Under the pieces are notes generated by a model that had not been told where the DNA came from, made no database searches, and worked only from the letters and a program-made list of their open reading frames with translations. This document shows positions 25,893 through 35,566 of a stretch of DNA of 64,000 nucleotides, piece by piece (positions within the stretch are counted from its first letter, which is position 1; each line of letters opens with the position of its first letter). The stretch covers positions 434,001-498,000 of the forward strand of contig NZ_QKSM01000001.1 in the NCBI RefSeq assembly GCF_003234185.1, written 5' to 3'. Source of the DNA: Curtobacterium sp. MCSS17_008. Lineage in GTDB: Bacteria > Actinomycetota > Actinomycetes > Actinomycetales > Microbacteriaceae. The position numbers and the translations under genes are program-made.

Positions 25893-28718
25893 TCAGTCGC
25901 GCGGCTTCTCGACGAGCTCGGTGGTCTCGATCTCGTCGCCGATCTGGATGTCGTTGTACTTGCCCAGACCGATACCGGCCTCGAAGTCCGTGCGGACCTC
26001 GGTGACGTCGTCCTTGAAGCGACGCAGCGACTCGATGGCCAGGCCGTCGGCGAGCACCACACCTTCACGGATGACGCGCGCCTTGGCGTTGCGCGTGATC
26101 GTGCCGGAGCGGACGATGACACCCGCGATGTTGCCGAACTTCGAGGAGCGGAACACCTCGCGGATCTCGGCGACACCCGACTGGACCTCTTCGTACTCGG
26201 GCTTGAGCATGCCCTTGAGGGACTGCTCGATGTCCTCGAGTGCGTTGTAGATGACCGAGTAGAAGCGCACGTCGATGCCTTCACGGGCCGCACGCTCGCG
26301 GGCCTTGACGTCCGGACGGACGTTGAAGCCGACGACGATCGCGTTGTCGATCGTGGCCAGGTCGATGTCCGACTCCGTGATCGCACCGACACCGCGGTGC
26401 AGGATCCGGAGCTGGACGCTGTCGTCGACCTCGATGTCCAGGAGCGACTGCTCGAGTGCCTCCACGGCACCGGAGACGTCACCCTTGATGATGAGGTTGA
26501 GCGAGTCGACCTTGCCCTCTTCGAGTGCGCGGGTGAAGTCCTCGAGCGAGATGCGCTTGCGGGCCTTGGCCAGCTGGGCGTTGCGCTCGGCGGCCTCACG
26601 CTTCTCGGCGATCTGGCGGGCCGTGCGGTCCTCTTCGGTGACGAGGAACGTGTCACCGGCGCGCGGCACCGACGACAGACCCTGCACCTGGACCGGACGG
26701 CTCGGCGTCGCGGCCTTGACCGCCACACCGTTCTCGTCCGTCATCGCACGGACACGGCCGTACGCCGTACCCGCCACGATGGCGTCACCGACGTGGAGCG
26801 TGCCGGACTGGATGAGCACCGTGGCGACCGAACCGCGACCCTTGTCGAGTCGGGCCTCGATCGCGACACCGCGGGCGTCCTTGTCGGGGTTCGCACGCAG
26901 GTCGAGACCGGCGTCCGCCGTGAGCAGCACCGCGTCGAGCAGCTCCTGGATGCCGACGTTGTTGCGCGCCGACACGTCGACGAACATGACGTCGCCGCCG
27001 TACTCCTCGGCCACCAGGTTGTACTCGGTGAGCTGCTGCCGGACCTTCGCCGGGTTCGCGCCCTCCTTGTCGATCTTGTTCACCGCGACCACGATCGGCA
27101 CACCGGCCGACTGTGCGTGGTTCAGCGCCTCGATCGTCTGGGGCATGATGCCGTCGTCCGCCGCGACCACGAGGATCGCGATGTCCGTCACCTGGGCACC
27201 ACGGGCACGCATGGCCGTGAAGGCCTCGTGACCCGGGGTGTCGATGAAGGTGATCGGACGCTCGGTGCCCTCGTGCTCGGTGACGATCTGGTACGCACCG
27301 ATGTGCTGGGTGATGCCGCCGGCCTCGCCCTCGACCACCTTCGAGTTGCGGATGGCGTCGAGGAGGCGGGTCTTACCGTGGTCGACGTGACCCATGACGG
27401 TGACGACCGGGGGACGCTGCTGCAGGACGGAGTCGTCCTCGTCGGCGTACTCGGCGTCGATGTCGATGTCGAAGCCCTCGAGGAGCTCGCGGTCCTCGTC
27501 CTCCGGCGAGACGATCTGGATCTTGTAGCCCAGCTCCTCACCGAGGACCTCGAACGTGGCCTCGTCCAGCGACTCGGTCGCGGTCGCCATCTCACCGAGG
27601 TGGAACAGCACCGTCACGAGGTTGCCGGGGCTCGCGTCGATCTTGTCCGCGAAGTCCGAGATGCTCGCGCCACGACGCAGACGGACGACCGTGTTGCCGT
27701 CGCCGCGCGGGACCTGCACGCCGCCGAGCGACGGCGCCTGCCGCATCTCGTACTCGGCGCGCTTCGTCCGCTTCGACTTGCGGGCACGGCTCTTGCCGCC
27801 ACCGCGACCGAAGGCACCAGCGGTACCACCGCCGGGACCACGACCACGACCGCCGCCACCGGCGGGACGCGGGCCGCTGAAGGCCGGACGGGGGAAGCCG
27901 CCGCCGGCACCTGCACCGGCACCCGGACGACCACCGGGGCCGCCACGGCCACCCTGACCCGGGCGCTGCCCGAAGCCGTTCGGGCGGTTCGCCTGGCCGG
28001 GGCCACCCGGACGCGGGGCGCCGGGACGCGGGGTCCCCGGACGCGGCGGCGCAGGACGCGGGATGCCGTTGCCGCCACCGGCGCCGCCGGCGGGACGCTG
28101 TCCCATGCCCTGGTTCGACGCGTAGGGGTTGTTGCCCGGACGCGGCGGGCGCGAGCCCATGCCCTGGCTCGACGCGTAGGGGTTGTTCCCCGGGCGGGCA
28201 CCCGGCTTCGGGCCGCCCGGCTTCGGACCTGCTGCAGCACCCGGCTTCGGGGCACCGCCGGGCTTGACGGCGTCACCCTTCGGCTCGGACGAGCCGCCGG
28301 CGGCCTTCTTCTCGGCGGCGGCGGCCTTCTGCGCGGCCTCGGCCTCGGCCTGGCGCTGCGCGACGGACTTCGGCGCAGCGGGCGTCGGGGTGTCGGCAGC
28401 AGGTGCCTGCACCTCGGGCTCGGGCTTCGGTGCGGGGGCCGGACGTGCCGGTCCCGGACGGGGACCGCCGGGCTTCGGGGCGCCGGAACGCGGTGCCGCG
28501 GTCTTCGCGGGAGCGCTCGGGGTCGCCGAGGCCGCGGGCTTCGACGCCGTCGAGGCGCCGTCCGCCTGCAGCGCAGCACGGAGCTTGCGCGCGACGGGGG
28601 GCTCCACACTGGAGCTCGGGCCCTTGACGAACTCGCCGAGTTCCTTGAGCTTCTCCATTGCGGTCTTGCTGTCGACACCGAGTTCGGATGCGATCTCGTG
28701 TACGCGTGGTTTTGCCAC
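25893..28718 (-). CDS. infB: Translation initiation factor IF-2
   Basis: The GTPase that brings fMet-tRNA to the 30S subunit. The 941-residue length is normal for actinobacteria. The N-terminal IF2_N motif ([27 protein letters not shown]) is followed by a disordered region of about 300 residues, very rich in Gly, Pro, Ala and Arg. That region includes two copies of GNNPYASxQGMGxRP spaced exactly 18 residues apart. The G-domain shows [24 protein letters not shown] and [10 protein letters not shown]. The GTG at 28718 is preceded by GAAGGAGAACT. It is followed by a hairpin and rbfA. Confidence 0.98.
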   Translation of the reverse strand: MAKPRVHEIASELGVDSKTAMEKLKELGEFVKGPSSSVEPPVARKLRAALQADGASTASKPAASATPSAPAKTAAPRSGAPKPGGPRPGPARPAPAPKPEPEVQAPAADTPTPAAPKSVAQRQAEAEAAQKAAAAEKKAAGGSSEPKGDAVKPGGAPKPGAAAGPKPGGPKPGARPGNNPYASSQGMGSRPPRPGNNPYASNQGMGQRPAGGAGGGNGIPRPAPPRPGTPRPGAPRPGGPGQANRPNGFGQRPGQGGRGGPGGRPGAGAGAGGGFPRPAFSGPRPAGGGGRGRGPGGGTAGAFGRGGGKSRARKSKRTKRAEYEMRQAPSLGGVQVPRGDGNTVVRLRRGASISDFADKIDASPGNLVTVLFHLGEMATATESLDEATFEVLGEELGYKIQIVSPEDEDRELLEGFDIDIDAEYADEDDSVLQQRPPVVTVMGHVDHGKTRLLDAIRNSKVVEGEAGGITQHIGAYQIVTEHEGTERPITFIDTPGHEAFTAMRARGAQVTDIAILVVAADDGIMPQTIEALNHAQSAGVPIVVAVNKIDKEGANPAKVRQQLTEYNLVAEEYGGDVMFVDVSARNNVGIQELLDAVLLTADAGLDLRANPDKDARGVAIEARLDKGRGSVATVLIQSGTLHVGDAIVAGTAYGRVRAMTDENGVAVKAATPSRPVQVQGLSSVPRAGDTFLVTEEDRTARQIAEKREAAERNAQLAKARKRISLEDFTRALEEGKVDSLNLIIKGDVSGAVEALEQSLLDIEVDDSVQLRILHRGVGAITESDIDLATIDNAIVVGFNVRPDVKARERAAREGIDVRFYSVIYNALEDIEQSLKGMLKPEYEEVQSGVAEIREVFRSSKFGNIAGVIVRSGTITRNAKARVIREGVVLADGLAIESLRRFKDDVTEVRTDFEAGIGLGKYNDIQIGDEIETTELVEKPRD

Positions 28719-28793
28719 AGTTCTCCTTCACGGGTCCCACCCCGCGAAGGGGGCAGGACTCACTGGATGACGGGTCTCATTTCGAGCCGCTCA

Positions 28794-29108
28794 TCAGTTG
28801 TCCATAAGCCGTTCAGCCTGTTCTGTCGTGTCCCGGTGACGCGCCTGCTCTGCAGCGCTGAGCGCCTCGAGGTAGTCACGTACCGCTGACGTGTCGGGTT
28901 CACGATCGAGCCGGAGTGCACGGCGGTACGCCCTGCGCTTGACGGCCTGATCATGTGCTTCGACGGTCGGGGTGAGCCAGGCTCCCCGCCCCGGCATGAC
29001 TGCCTTCGGGTCCGCCACGACGCGGCCGTCGCTCAGGGCGACGACACGGAGGAGAGAGGACCGGGGAGCACGACGACGACTGCCGATGCATGTTCTGACG
29101 GGTTCCAC
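28794..29108 (-). CDS. ylxR: YlxR family RNA-binding protein
   Basis: A 104-residue protein of the YlxR (DUF448) family, small RNA- or nucleoid-binding proteins encoded between nusA and infB. The signature VRTCIGSRRRAPRSSLLRVV opens the protein, and GRGAWLTPTVEAHDQAVKRRAYRRALR follows. The GTG at 29108 is preceded by GCAAGGAGTAAG. In the 97 bases separating it from nusA, a short inverted repeat (GCCGGAAGCGG with CCGCTCTCGGC, imperfect) may stabilise or process the message. Precise function unknown. Confidence 0.92.
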   Translation of the reverse strand: MEPVRTCIGSRRRAPRSSLLRVVALSDGRVVADPKAVMPGRGAWLTPTVEAHDQAVKRRAYRRALRLDREPDTSAVRDYLEALSAAEQARHRDTTEQAERLMDN

Positions 29109-29205
29109 CTTACTCCTTGCCTCCGACGACCGCGATCCGGCACGCCCGGACCGGCCACGCCGAGAGCGGAACGACCCGCTTCCGGCGTGACCCCGGTCAC
29201 GGTCG

Positions 29206-30201
29206 TCAGTCCTCGCCGTCCAGGATGGAATCGGGCTGGATGTCGATGCGTGCGCCCGTCAGCTTCGCGGCCAGACGCGCGTTCTGCCCCTCCTTGCCGA
29301 TGGCGAGCGACAGCTGGTAGTCCGGCACCAGGGCACGGACGGCCTTCGTCGAGGCGTCGAGCACGAACGCGCTCGTCACCTTCGCCGGCGACAGCGCACT
29401 CGCGACGAAGGACGCCAGGTCGGACGAGTAGTCGACGATGTCGATCTTCTCGGCGCCGAGCTCCGTCGTCACGGCACGGACGCGGGCCCCGAGCTCACCG
29501 ATGCAGGCGCCCTTGGCGTTGACGCCCGGCTCGTTCGCCTTGACCGCGAGCTTCGTGCGGTGCCCCGCCTCGCGCGCGATCGACGTGATCTCGACCACGC
29601 CGGATGCGATCTCCGGCACCTCGAGCGCGAAGAGCTTCCGGACCAGGCCCGGGTGGGTGCGGGAGACGGTGATCTGCGGACCCTTGGCACCACGGCCGAC
29701 ACTCGTGACGTACACGCGGATGCGGTTGCCGTGCTTGTACTCCTCGCCCGGCACCTGTTCCTCGGGCGGCAGGATCGCCTCGACGGTGCCGAGGTCGACG
29801 TGCACCATCTTCGGGTTCGGACCCTGCTGGATCACGCCCGCGACGATGTCGCCCTCCTTGCCCCGGAACTGACCGAGGATCTTGTCGTCGCCGATGTCGC
29901 GCAGGCGCTGGTTGATGACCTGCTTCGCGGCGAAGGCGGCGATGCGGCCGAAGTCGCTCGGCTGGTCCACGGCCTCGCCGACGACGGTGCCCTCGTCGTC
30001 GCGCTCCGGGGCGTACACCGACACCTCGCCCGACTTGCGGTCGAGCTCGACGCGCGCCTGCGGGTCGACGGGCTCGCCGTTCTCCGCGCGGTGCTTCTGG
30101 TACGCCGTCAGGATGGCCTGTTCGATGATGCGGACGAGTTCGTCGAACGGGATCTCCCGCTCGCGCTCCATGAGTCGCAGGACTGCGAGGTCGATCTTCA
30201 C
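29206..30201 (-). CDS. nusA: Transcription termination/antitermination factor NusA
   Basis: RNA polymerase-associated factor for pausing, termination and rRNA antitermination. The 331-residue protein has the N-terminal polymerase-binding domain ([21 protein letters not shown]), the S1 domain and two KH domains ([44 protein letters not shown]). It lacks the C-terminal acidic repeats, as usual outside proteobacteria. The GTG at 30201 follows GGAGGCACC. The rimP gene commonly found upstream in actinobacteria is not here; the neighbour is proS with its own terminator. Confidence 0.97.
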   Translation of the reverse strand: MKIDLAVLRLMEREREIPFDELVRIIEQAILTAYQKHRAENGEPVDPQARVELDRKSGEVSVYAPERDDEGTVVGEAVDQPSDFGRIAAFAAKQVINQRLRDIGDDKILGQFRGKEGDIVAGVIQQGPNPKMVHVDLGTVEAILPPEEQVPGEEYKHGNRIRVYVTSVGRGAKGPQITVSRTHPGLVRKLFALEVPEIASGVVEITSIAREAGHRTKLAVKANEPGVNAKGACIGELGARVRAVTTELGAEKIDIVDYSSDLASFVASALSPAKVTSAFVLDASTKAVRALVPDYQLSLAIGKEGQNARLAAKLTGARIDIQPDSILDGED

Positions 30202-30284
30202 CGAGGTGCCTCCGTATTCAGCTGAGTCGCTCCCGCAGGATGGATCTGCGCGGAAGTCGGCGACCAGCGTACCCCAGAACGAGC

Positions 30285-30332
30285 GACGGACGGGAGGCGC
30301 GGTGCCAGCCGACACCGCGCCTCCCGTCCGTC
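30285..30332 (-). terminator. proS terminator (copy A of a repeated hairpin)
   Basis: Perfect 20-bp stem GACGGACGGGAGGCGCGGTG / CACCGCGCCTCCCGTCCGTC with an 8-base loop, 26 bases after the proS stop. Its core GGACGGGAGGCGCGG recurs in the hairpin at 32190-32239. Confidence 0.9.
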
Positions 30333-30358
30333 ACGTGCGTGCTCCGGGACGAGACCCA

Positions 30359-32113
30359 CTAGATCGCGCGGACCGCCTCGAGCAGCTCGGCGACGGCGAC
30401 GTCGCGGCGCTCCCCCGAACGGCGGTCCCACAGCTCGACGACGCCGTCGGCGGCGTTCCGCCCGGCGACCACGACGACGGGGACACCGAGCAGCTCGGCG
30501 TCGCGCAGCTTCACGCCCGGCGACACCTTCGGACGGTCGTCGTAGACGACGTCGTAGCGCTCGCCCTCGAGGGTGTCGATGAGCGACGAGGCGAGGTCGT
30601 ACGCGACCTGGTCCTTGCCCGTGGCGACGACGTGGACGTCGAACGGGGCGACCTCCTTCGGCCAGGCCAGGCCCTTCTCGTCGTTGTGTGCCTCGGCGAG
30701 GATCGCCATGATGCGCGTCACGCCGATGCCGTACGACCCCATCGTGACCGTGGCGAGCTTGCCGTTCTCGTCCTGCACCTTGAGGTCGAGCGCCTCGGCG
30801 TACTTGCGGCCGAGCTGGAAGACGTGACCGATCTCCATGCCGCGCGCGGTCTCGAGCGGGCCGGAACCGTCCGGAGCAGGGTCGCCCGCACGGACGTCGG
30901 ACACCTCGGCGACGCCGTCGGCGCTGAAGTCGCGGCCCATCACGAGCCCGGAGACGTGCACGCCCCGCTCGTTCGCACCGGTGATCCAGCTCGTCCCGTC
31001 GACGACGCGAGGGTCGACGAAGTAGCGGATGCCCGACGGGCTCTCGGCACCGAGCACCTGCGGGCCGATGTAGCCCTTCACGAAGACCCCCGGGTGCTTC
31101 CGGAAGTCGTCGTCCCCGGCGGCCTCGACCTCGGCGGGAGCGAAGGCGACCTCGGCGCGCTTCAGGTCGACCTCGCGGTCGCCGGGCAGACCGACCACGA
31201 CCACCTCGCGGGTGCCGTCGAGGTGCGTCAGTGCCAGCACGACGTTCTTCAGTGTGTCCGCCGCCGTCCACGGCTCACCGTCACGCGGGGCGACCTCGTT
31301 GGCGTGCGCGACGAGCGTGTCGATCGTCGGGGTGTCGGCCGCCGGCAGCACGACGGGCTCGGGCTTGCCCTCGATCGGCAGGGCGTCGGGCACCGGCGTG
31401 ACGTACGCCTCGACGTTGGCCGCGTAGCCGCCCGCGCTGCGGACGAAGGTGTCCTCGCCGACCCCGATCGGGTGCAGGAACTCCTCGGACTTCGAGCCGC
31501 CCATCGCACCGGCATCGGCCTTGACGATGACGTACTCCAGGCCCAGGCGGGCGAAGATCTTCTCGTACGCGTCGCGCATCACCTGGTAGCTGCGCTCGAG
31601 CCCCTCGTCGGTGAGGTCGAACGAGTACGCGTCCTTCATCGTGAACTCGCGGCCGCGCAGCAGACCCGCACGGGGGCGCGCCTCGTCGCGGTACTTGTCC
31701 TGGATCTGGAACAGCGTGACGGGGAGGTCCTTGTACGAGCCGAACAGGTCCTTCACGAGGAGCGCGAACATCTCCTCGTGCGTGGGCGCGAGCAGGTAGT
31801 CGGAGCCCTTGCGGTCCTGCAGCCGGAACATGCCGTCGCCGTACTCGGTCCAGCGGTTGGTCGCCTCGTAGGGCTCGCGGGGCAGGAGCGCGGGGAGCAG
31901 GACCTCCTGCGCGCCGGCGGCCACCATCTCCTCGCGGATGATGTCCTCGATCTTGTGGCGCACCCGCAGGCCGAGCGGCAGCCACGCGAAGATGCCCGGG
32001 GACTGGCGACGGACGTACCCGGCGCGGACGAGCAGCTTGTGACTCGTCACCTCGGCGTCGGAGGGGTCGTCGCGGAGCGTGCGGAGGAACAGATGGGAGA
32101 GCCGTGTGACCAC
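30359..32113 (-). CDS. proS: Prolyl-tRNA synthetase
   Basis: Class II synthetase charging tRNA-Pro. The 584-residue length and the central insertion (about residues 220-390, with [20 protein letters not shown] and the YbaK-like [15 protein letters not shown] stretch) mark the bacterial type with an editing domain. Class II motifs are seen in [21 protein letters not shown] (motif 2) and [15 protein letters not shown] (motif 3). The GTG at 32113 ([17 protein letters not shown]) is set by the conserved N-terminus and by a -10 box ending 7 bases upstream. It forms a single-gene unit between two similar hairpins. Confidence 0.97.
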   Translation of the reverse strand: MVTRLSHLFLRTLRDDPSDAEVTSHKLLVRAGYVRRQSPGIFAWLPLGLRVRHKIEDIIREEMVAAGAQEVLLPALLPREPYEATNRWTEYGDGMFRLQDRKGSDYLLAPTHEEMFALLVKDLFGSYKDLPVTLFQIQDKYRDEARPRAGLLRGREFTMKDAYSFDLTDEGLERSYQVMRDAYEKIFARLGLEYVIVKADAGAMGGSKSEEFLHPIGVGEDTFVRSAGGYAANVEAYVTPVPDALPIEGKPEPVVLPAADTPTIDTLVAHANEVAPRDGEPWTAADTLKNVVLALTHLDGTREVVVVGLPGDREVDLKRAEVAFAPAEVEAAGDDDFRKHPGVFVKGYIGPQVLGAESPSGIRYFVDPRVVDGTSWITGANERGVHVSGLVMGRDFSADGVAEVSDVRAGDPAPDGSGPLETARGMEIGHVFQLGRKYAEALDLKVQDENGKLATVTMGSYGIGVTRIMAILAEAHNDEKGLAWPKEVAPFDVHVVATGKDQVAYDLASSLIDTLEGERYDVVYDDRPKVSPGVKLRDAELLGVPVVVVAGRNAADGVVELWDRRSGERRDVAVAELLEAVRAI

Positions 32114-32120
32114 GGACGCA

Positions 32121-32126
32121 AGCCTA
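32121..32126 (-). promoter_or_regulatory. Leaderless -10 box of proS
   Basis: TAGGCT, 7 bases (TGCGTCC), then GTG at 32113. Confidence 0.65.
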
Positions 32127-32189
32127 GCGGCGCGTTCGGGACGCGCCGAGCGGACGGTGTCGCTCGACACGCGCGGCACGGCACCTGAC

Positions 32190-32239
32190 GGCGGACGGGA
32201 GGCGCGGCGCCAGCTGGCACCGCGCCTCCCGTCCGCCGC
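32190..32239 (-). terminator. ispG terminator (copy B of a repeated hairpin)
   Basis: CGGCGGACGGGAGGCGCGG and CCGCGCCTCCCGTCCGCCG form a perfect 19-bp stem with a 12-base loop, 23 bases after the ispG stop. It shares its 15-base core and the loop element CCAGC with the proS terminator 1.9 kb away. Confidence 0.9.
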
Positions 32240-32262
32240 GTGGCCGCGTCGGGCGCGACGGC

Positions 32263-33417
32263 TCAGGTCGTGGTGACGACCTGCGGGGTCCCGGTGGCGG
32301 CGTCGGGGCCCATCTCGTCGGCGATGCGGTTCGCCTCCTCGATCAGGGTCTGCACGATCTCGCGCTCCGGCACGGTCTTGATGACCTGCCCCTTCACGAA
32401 GATCTGGCCCTTGCCGTTGCCGGAGGCGACGCCGAGGTCTGCCTCACGCGCCTCGCCCGGGCCGTTCACGACGCAGCCCATCACGGCGACGCGCAGGGGC
32501 ACGGTCATGCCCTCGAGCCCCTTCGTGACGTCGTTGGCCAGCTGGTAGACGTCGACCTGGGCGCGGCCGCAGCTCGGGCACGAGACGATCTCGAGCTTGC
32601 GCTCCCGCAGGTTGAGCGACTGCAGGATCTGCAGGCCGACCTTCACCTCCTGCGCGGGCGGGGCCGAGAGCGAGACGCGGATGGTGTCGCCGATGCCCTC
32701 GGCGAGCAGGATGCCGAACGCGGTCGCGCTCTTGATGGTGCCCTGGAACTCCGGGCCGGCCTCGGTGACGCCGAGGTGCAGGGGCCAGTCCCCCGCGGCG
32801 GCGAGCTGGCGGTACGCCTTGACCATGACGATCGGGTCGTTGTGCTTGACCGAGATCTTGAAGTCGTGGAAGTCGTGCTCCTCGAACAGCGACGCCTCCC
32901 ACACCGCGGACTCGACGAGGGCCTCGGGCGTGGCCTTGCCGTACTTCTGCAGCAGGCTCGGCTCGAGCGACCCGGCGTTGACGCCGATGCGCAGGCTCAC
33001 GCCGGCGTCCTTCGCGGCCTTGGCGATCGCACCGACCTGGTCGTCGAACTTGCGGATGTTGCCCGGGTTCACGCGGACGGCGGCGCACCCGGCGTCGATC
33101 GCCTGGAAGACGTACTTCGGTTGGAAGTGGATGTCGGCGATCACCGGGATCTGCGACTTCTTCGCGATGATCGGCAGGGCGTCCGCGTCGTCCTGGCTCG
33201 GGACCGCCACGCGGACGATGTCGCAACCGGAGGCGGTGAGCTCCGCGATCTGCTGCAGCGTCGCGTTGATGTTCGTCGTCGGCGTCGTCGTCATCGACTG
33301 CACGGAGACCGGCGCGTCACCGCCCACGAGGACCTTCCCCACCCGGATCTGCCGCGACTTCCGGCGCGGGCTCAGGGTTTCCGGGACTTTCGGCAGACCG
33401 AGGTTCACTGCTGGCAC
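32263..33417 (-). CDS. ispG: 4-hydroxy-3-methylbut-2-en-1-yl diphosphate synthase (IspG/GcpE)
   Basis: Iron-sulfur enzyme of the MEP isoprenoid pathway. The 384-residue protein has [19 protein letters not shown] near the N-terminus and the cluster cysteines in [10 protein letters not shown] and [22 protein letters not shown] and [11 protein letters not shown] are typical barrel motifs. The GTG at 33417 ([13 protein letters not shown]) is favoured over the longer frame because TAGAGT ends 7 bases upstream. dxr, another MEP-pathway gene, lies 3.6 kb away in the window. Confidence 0.97.
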   Translation of the reverse strand: MPAVNLGLPKVPETLSPRRKSRQIRVGKVLVGGDAPVSVQSMTTTPTTNINATLQQIAELTASGCDIVRVAVPSQDDADALPIIAKKSQIPVIADIHFQPKYVFQAIDAGCAAVRVNPGNIRKFDDQVGAIAKAAKDAGVSLRIGVNAGSLEPSLLQKYGKATPEALVESAVWEASLFEEHDFHDFKISVKHNDPIVMVKAYRQLAAAGDWPLHLGVTEAGPEFQGTIKSATAFGILLAEGIGDTIRVSLSAPPAQEVKVGLQILQSLNLRERKLEIVSCPSCGRAQVDVYQLANDVTKGLEGMTVPLRVAVMGCVVNGPGEAREADLGVASGNGKGQIFVKGQVIKTVPEREIVQTLIEEANRIADEMGPDAATGTPQVVTTT

Positions 33418-33424
33418 GGGTGTG

Positions 33425-33430
33425 ACTCTA
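33425..33430 (-). promoter_or_regulatory. Leaderless -10 box of ispG
   Basis: TAGAGT, 7 bases (CACACCC), then GTG at 33417. Confidence 0.6.
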
Positions 33431-33446
33431 CGCGCTCCGGGCGACG

Positions 33447-34022
33447 TCACACCTGGCCGGTCACCAGGTCCGTACCGCGGTCCACGACCGTGACGAGCGG
33501 CGCGTAGAGCCGCATGAGCGCGAGGGCACGCTCGTGGTCCTCGTCGCTCGCGCCGGCGCACGCGTCCGCGACGACCGTGACGGTCGCCCCGGCGTCGGCC
33601 GCGGCCAGGGCGGTGGACACGACGCAGCAGTCGGTGGAGACCCCGGTGAGCACCAGGTGCGGGTGGTCACCGACGACGGCCTGGAGGTCCGTCCCCCACT
33701 TGCCGAACGTCGGCTCGGTCACGACGCGGGCACGGCCCTCGGTCACGGCGGCTGCGAAGGGATCGGTCAGCGCGTAGAGCGGGTCGGCGTCGGGCACGAG
33801 GGCGAACGACCACTCGCGGTAGTAGGGCACCCATGCGCCCCGCGGGCGCTCCGGCGCGACGAAGCGGGTGAACACCGTGCGTCCGGCGAACCGCGGCAGC
33901 AGCCGTTGCGTCCCGGCCGCGGCCTCGTCGTAGCGGGGCGTCGCCCACGGGCTGTCGCCGGTGAACACCTGCTGCAGGTCGATCGCCACGAGCCAGGCGT
34001 CGGCCGGCACCACGACGCTCAC
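33447..34022 (-). CDS. Isochorismatase-family cysteine hydrolase
   Basis: A 191-residue alpha/beta hydrolase of the isochorismatase/nicotinamidase superfamily. The Asp-Lys-Cys triad is visible: AIDLQQVF (Asp), TFGKWGTDL (Lys) and [11 protein letters not shown] (Cys, after the cis-peptide region). The substrate cannot be read from the sequence; amidases of nicotinamide, ureidoacrylate or biuret type are possible. The GTG at 34022 overlaps the stop of the NCS1 permease gene (GTGA), so enzyme and transporter are translationally coupled. That suggests hydrolysis of an imported nucleobase-like compound. Confidence 0.85.
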   Translation of the reverse strand: MSVVVPADAWLVAIDLQQVFTGDSPWATPRYDEAAAGTQRLLPRFAGRTVFTRFVAPERPRGAWVPYYREWSFALVPDADPLYALTDPFAAAVTEGRARVVTEPTFGKWGTDLQAVVGDHPHLVLTGVSTDCCVVSTALAAADAGATVTVVADACAGASDEDHERALALMRLYAPLVTVVDRGTDLVTGQV

Positions 34023-35542
34023 GCGGCCGTCCCCGGCCCGGCGGCGCGGTCCGGCTCGGGACCCGCGTCCGCACCCGGCTGCGGCGCGTGCTCCTGACGG
34101 CGGACCGTCCCCCGCGCGGTGAGGAGCGTGCCGACGAAGCCGACGACCAGGGCGACGAGGACACCGAGGTTCGCGTAGGCCCACGCACCCTCGCGGCCGC
34201 CGAGCCCGGCCGGGCCGAGCAGGTAGCCCTGCCAGTTCAGCCACGCCGGCACGCCGTAGGTGTTCGTGACGAGCCCCCACCCGAGCGCCGTCCCGAGCGC
34301 GACGAGCCCGATCGCGGACCAGCGGACGTCGCCGTAGCGCCCGCGGACGTCCTCGAGCTCGGCGTCGGCGTAGGCCCCGCGACGCAGCAGCACGTCCGCG
34401 ACGAAGACCCCGGCCCACGCGGCGATCGGCGTGCCGAGCGTGACGAGGAACGCCTGGAACGGGCCGATGAAGTCCTTCGCGAAGAAGACCACGTACACGG
34501 CACCGGCGACCATGACGACACCGTCGATGCCCGCCGCCACCGGCCTCGGGATGCGCACGCCCGCGCTGAGCAGCGCCAGCCCGGACGAGTAGATGTCGAG
34601 CACCGCCCCGCCGACGAGCCCGAGGATCGCGACGAGGGCGAACGGGATGAGGAACCAGACCGGCAGGATCGTGGTGAGCGCGCCGATCGGGTCGGCTCCG
34701 ATGGCGCTGTCCAGGTCCGGCGACGACCCGGCGAGCAGGATGCCGACCACGACGAGCACCGCCGGGGCGAGGGCGCCGCCGAACGTCGTCCACCCGACGA
34801 CCCCACCCGTCGAGGAGGTGCGCGGGAGGTAGCGCGAGTAGTCGGCTGCGGCGTTCACCCACCCGAGCCCGAAGCCGGTCATGACGAGCACGAGGGCACC
34901 GATGACGTTCTGCGCGCTGCCGGCCGGCAACGCTCCGAGCACGCCGAGGTCGATCGACGGCACCGCGAGGACCACGTACACGACCGTGAGGACGGCGGTG
35001 ACGACCGTGATGACGGTCTGCAGGCGCATGATCACGTCGAAGCCGGCGATGCCCGCGCCGACGACGAGCGCCGCGACCACCACCAGGGCGACGAGCTTCG
35101 TGACGACCCCGTCGTCCCAGCCGAGCTCGCGGAAGACCGTCGACGTGGCGAGCACGGCGAGGGACGCCAGCGCCGTCTCCCAGCCGACGGTGAGCACCCA
35201 GCTGAGGAACGACGGCAGCCGGTTGCCCCGGACGCCGAACGCCGCTCGGCTGAGGACCATCGTCGGCGCCGACCCGCGCTTCCCGGCGATCGCGACGACG
35301 CCGCAGAGCAGGAACGAGAACACGACCCCGACGACCGAGACGATCGTGGCCTGCGCGAGGGAGATGCCGAACCCGAGGACGAACGACCCGTAGCTCAGGC
35401 CGAGCACCGAGACGTTCGCCGCGAACCACGGCCAGAACAGTCCCCGCGGCGTGCCCTTCCGGTCGGACTCGGCGATGACGTCGGTGCCCTGGCGTTCGAC
35501 GGTGCGGAGCTCCGCGACGGGGGGCATGGGCGCTGTGCTCAT
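34019..35542 (-). CDS. NCS1-family nucleobase:cation symporter (purine-cytosine permease type)
   Basis: A 507-residue transporter with about 12 hydrophobic helices, starting near residue 30 after an N-terminal tail (TVERQGTDVIAESDRKGTPRGLFWPWFAANVSV) typical of the CodB/allantoin/thiamine permease family. FVLGFGISLAQATIVSVVG, SRAAFGVRGNRLPSFLSW and GLGWVNAAADYSRYLPR are recognisable. The substrate is not deducible. The ATG at 35542 has TACGCT ending 6 bases upstream (leaderless). It is coupled to the downstream cysteine hydrolase, which suggests uptake and cleavage of one compound. The C-terminal tail is Pro/Gly/Ala-rich. Confidence 0.9.
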   Translation of the reverse strand: MSTAPMPPVAELRTVERQGTDVIAESDRKGTPRGLFWPWFAANVSVLGLSYGSFVLGFGISLAQATIVSVVGVVFSFLLCGVVAIAGKRGSAPTMVLSRAAFGVRGNRLPSFLSWVLTVGWETALASLAVLATSTVFRELGWDDGVVTKLVALVVVAALVVGAGIAGFDVIMRLQTVITVVTAVLTVVYVVLAVPSIDLGVLGALPAGSAQNVIGALVLVMTGFGLGWVNAAADYSRYLPRTSSTGGVVGWTTFGGALAPAVLVVVGILLAGSSPDLDSAIGADPIGALTTILPVWFLIPFALVAILGLVGGAVLDIYSSGLALLSAGVRIPRPVAAGIDGVVMVAGAVYVVFFAKDFIGPFQAFLVTLGTPIAAWAGVFVADVLLRRGAYADAELEDVRGRYGDVRWSAIGLVALGTALGWGLVTNTYGVPAWLNWQGYLLGPAGLGGREGAWAYANLGVLVALVVGFVGTLLTARGTVRRQEHAPQPGADAGPEPDRAAGPGTAA

Positions 35543-35548
35543 GCGCCG

Positions 35549-35554
35549 AGCGTA
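35549..35554 (-). promoter_or_regulatory. Leaderless -10 box of the NCS1 permease gene
   Basis: TACGCT, 6 bases (CGGCGC), then ATG at 35542. Confidence 0.6.
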
Positions 35555-35566
35555 GTGGGCGCCCTG

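Noticed and set aside
25392-28889. Long plus-strand open frame opposite infB and rbfA
   Set aside because: No recognisable domain; low-complexity composition; infB and rbfA on the minus strand are certain.
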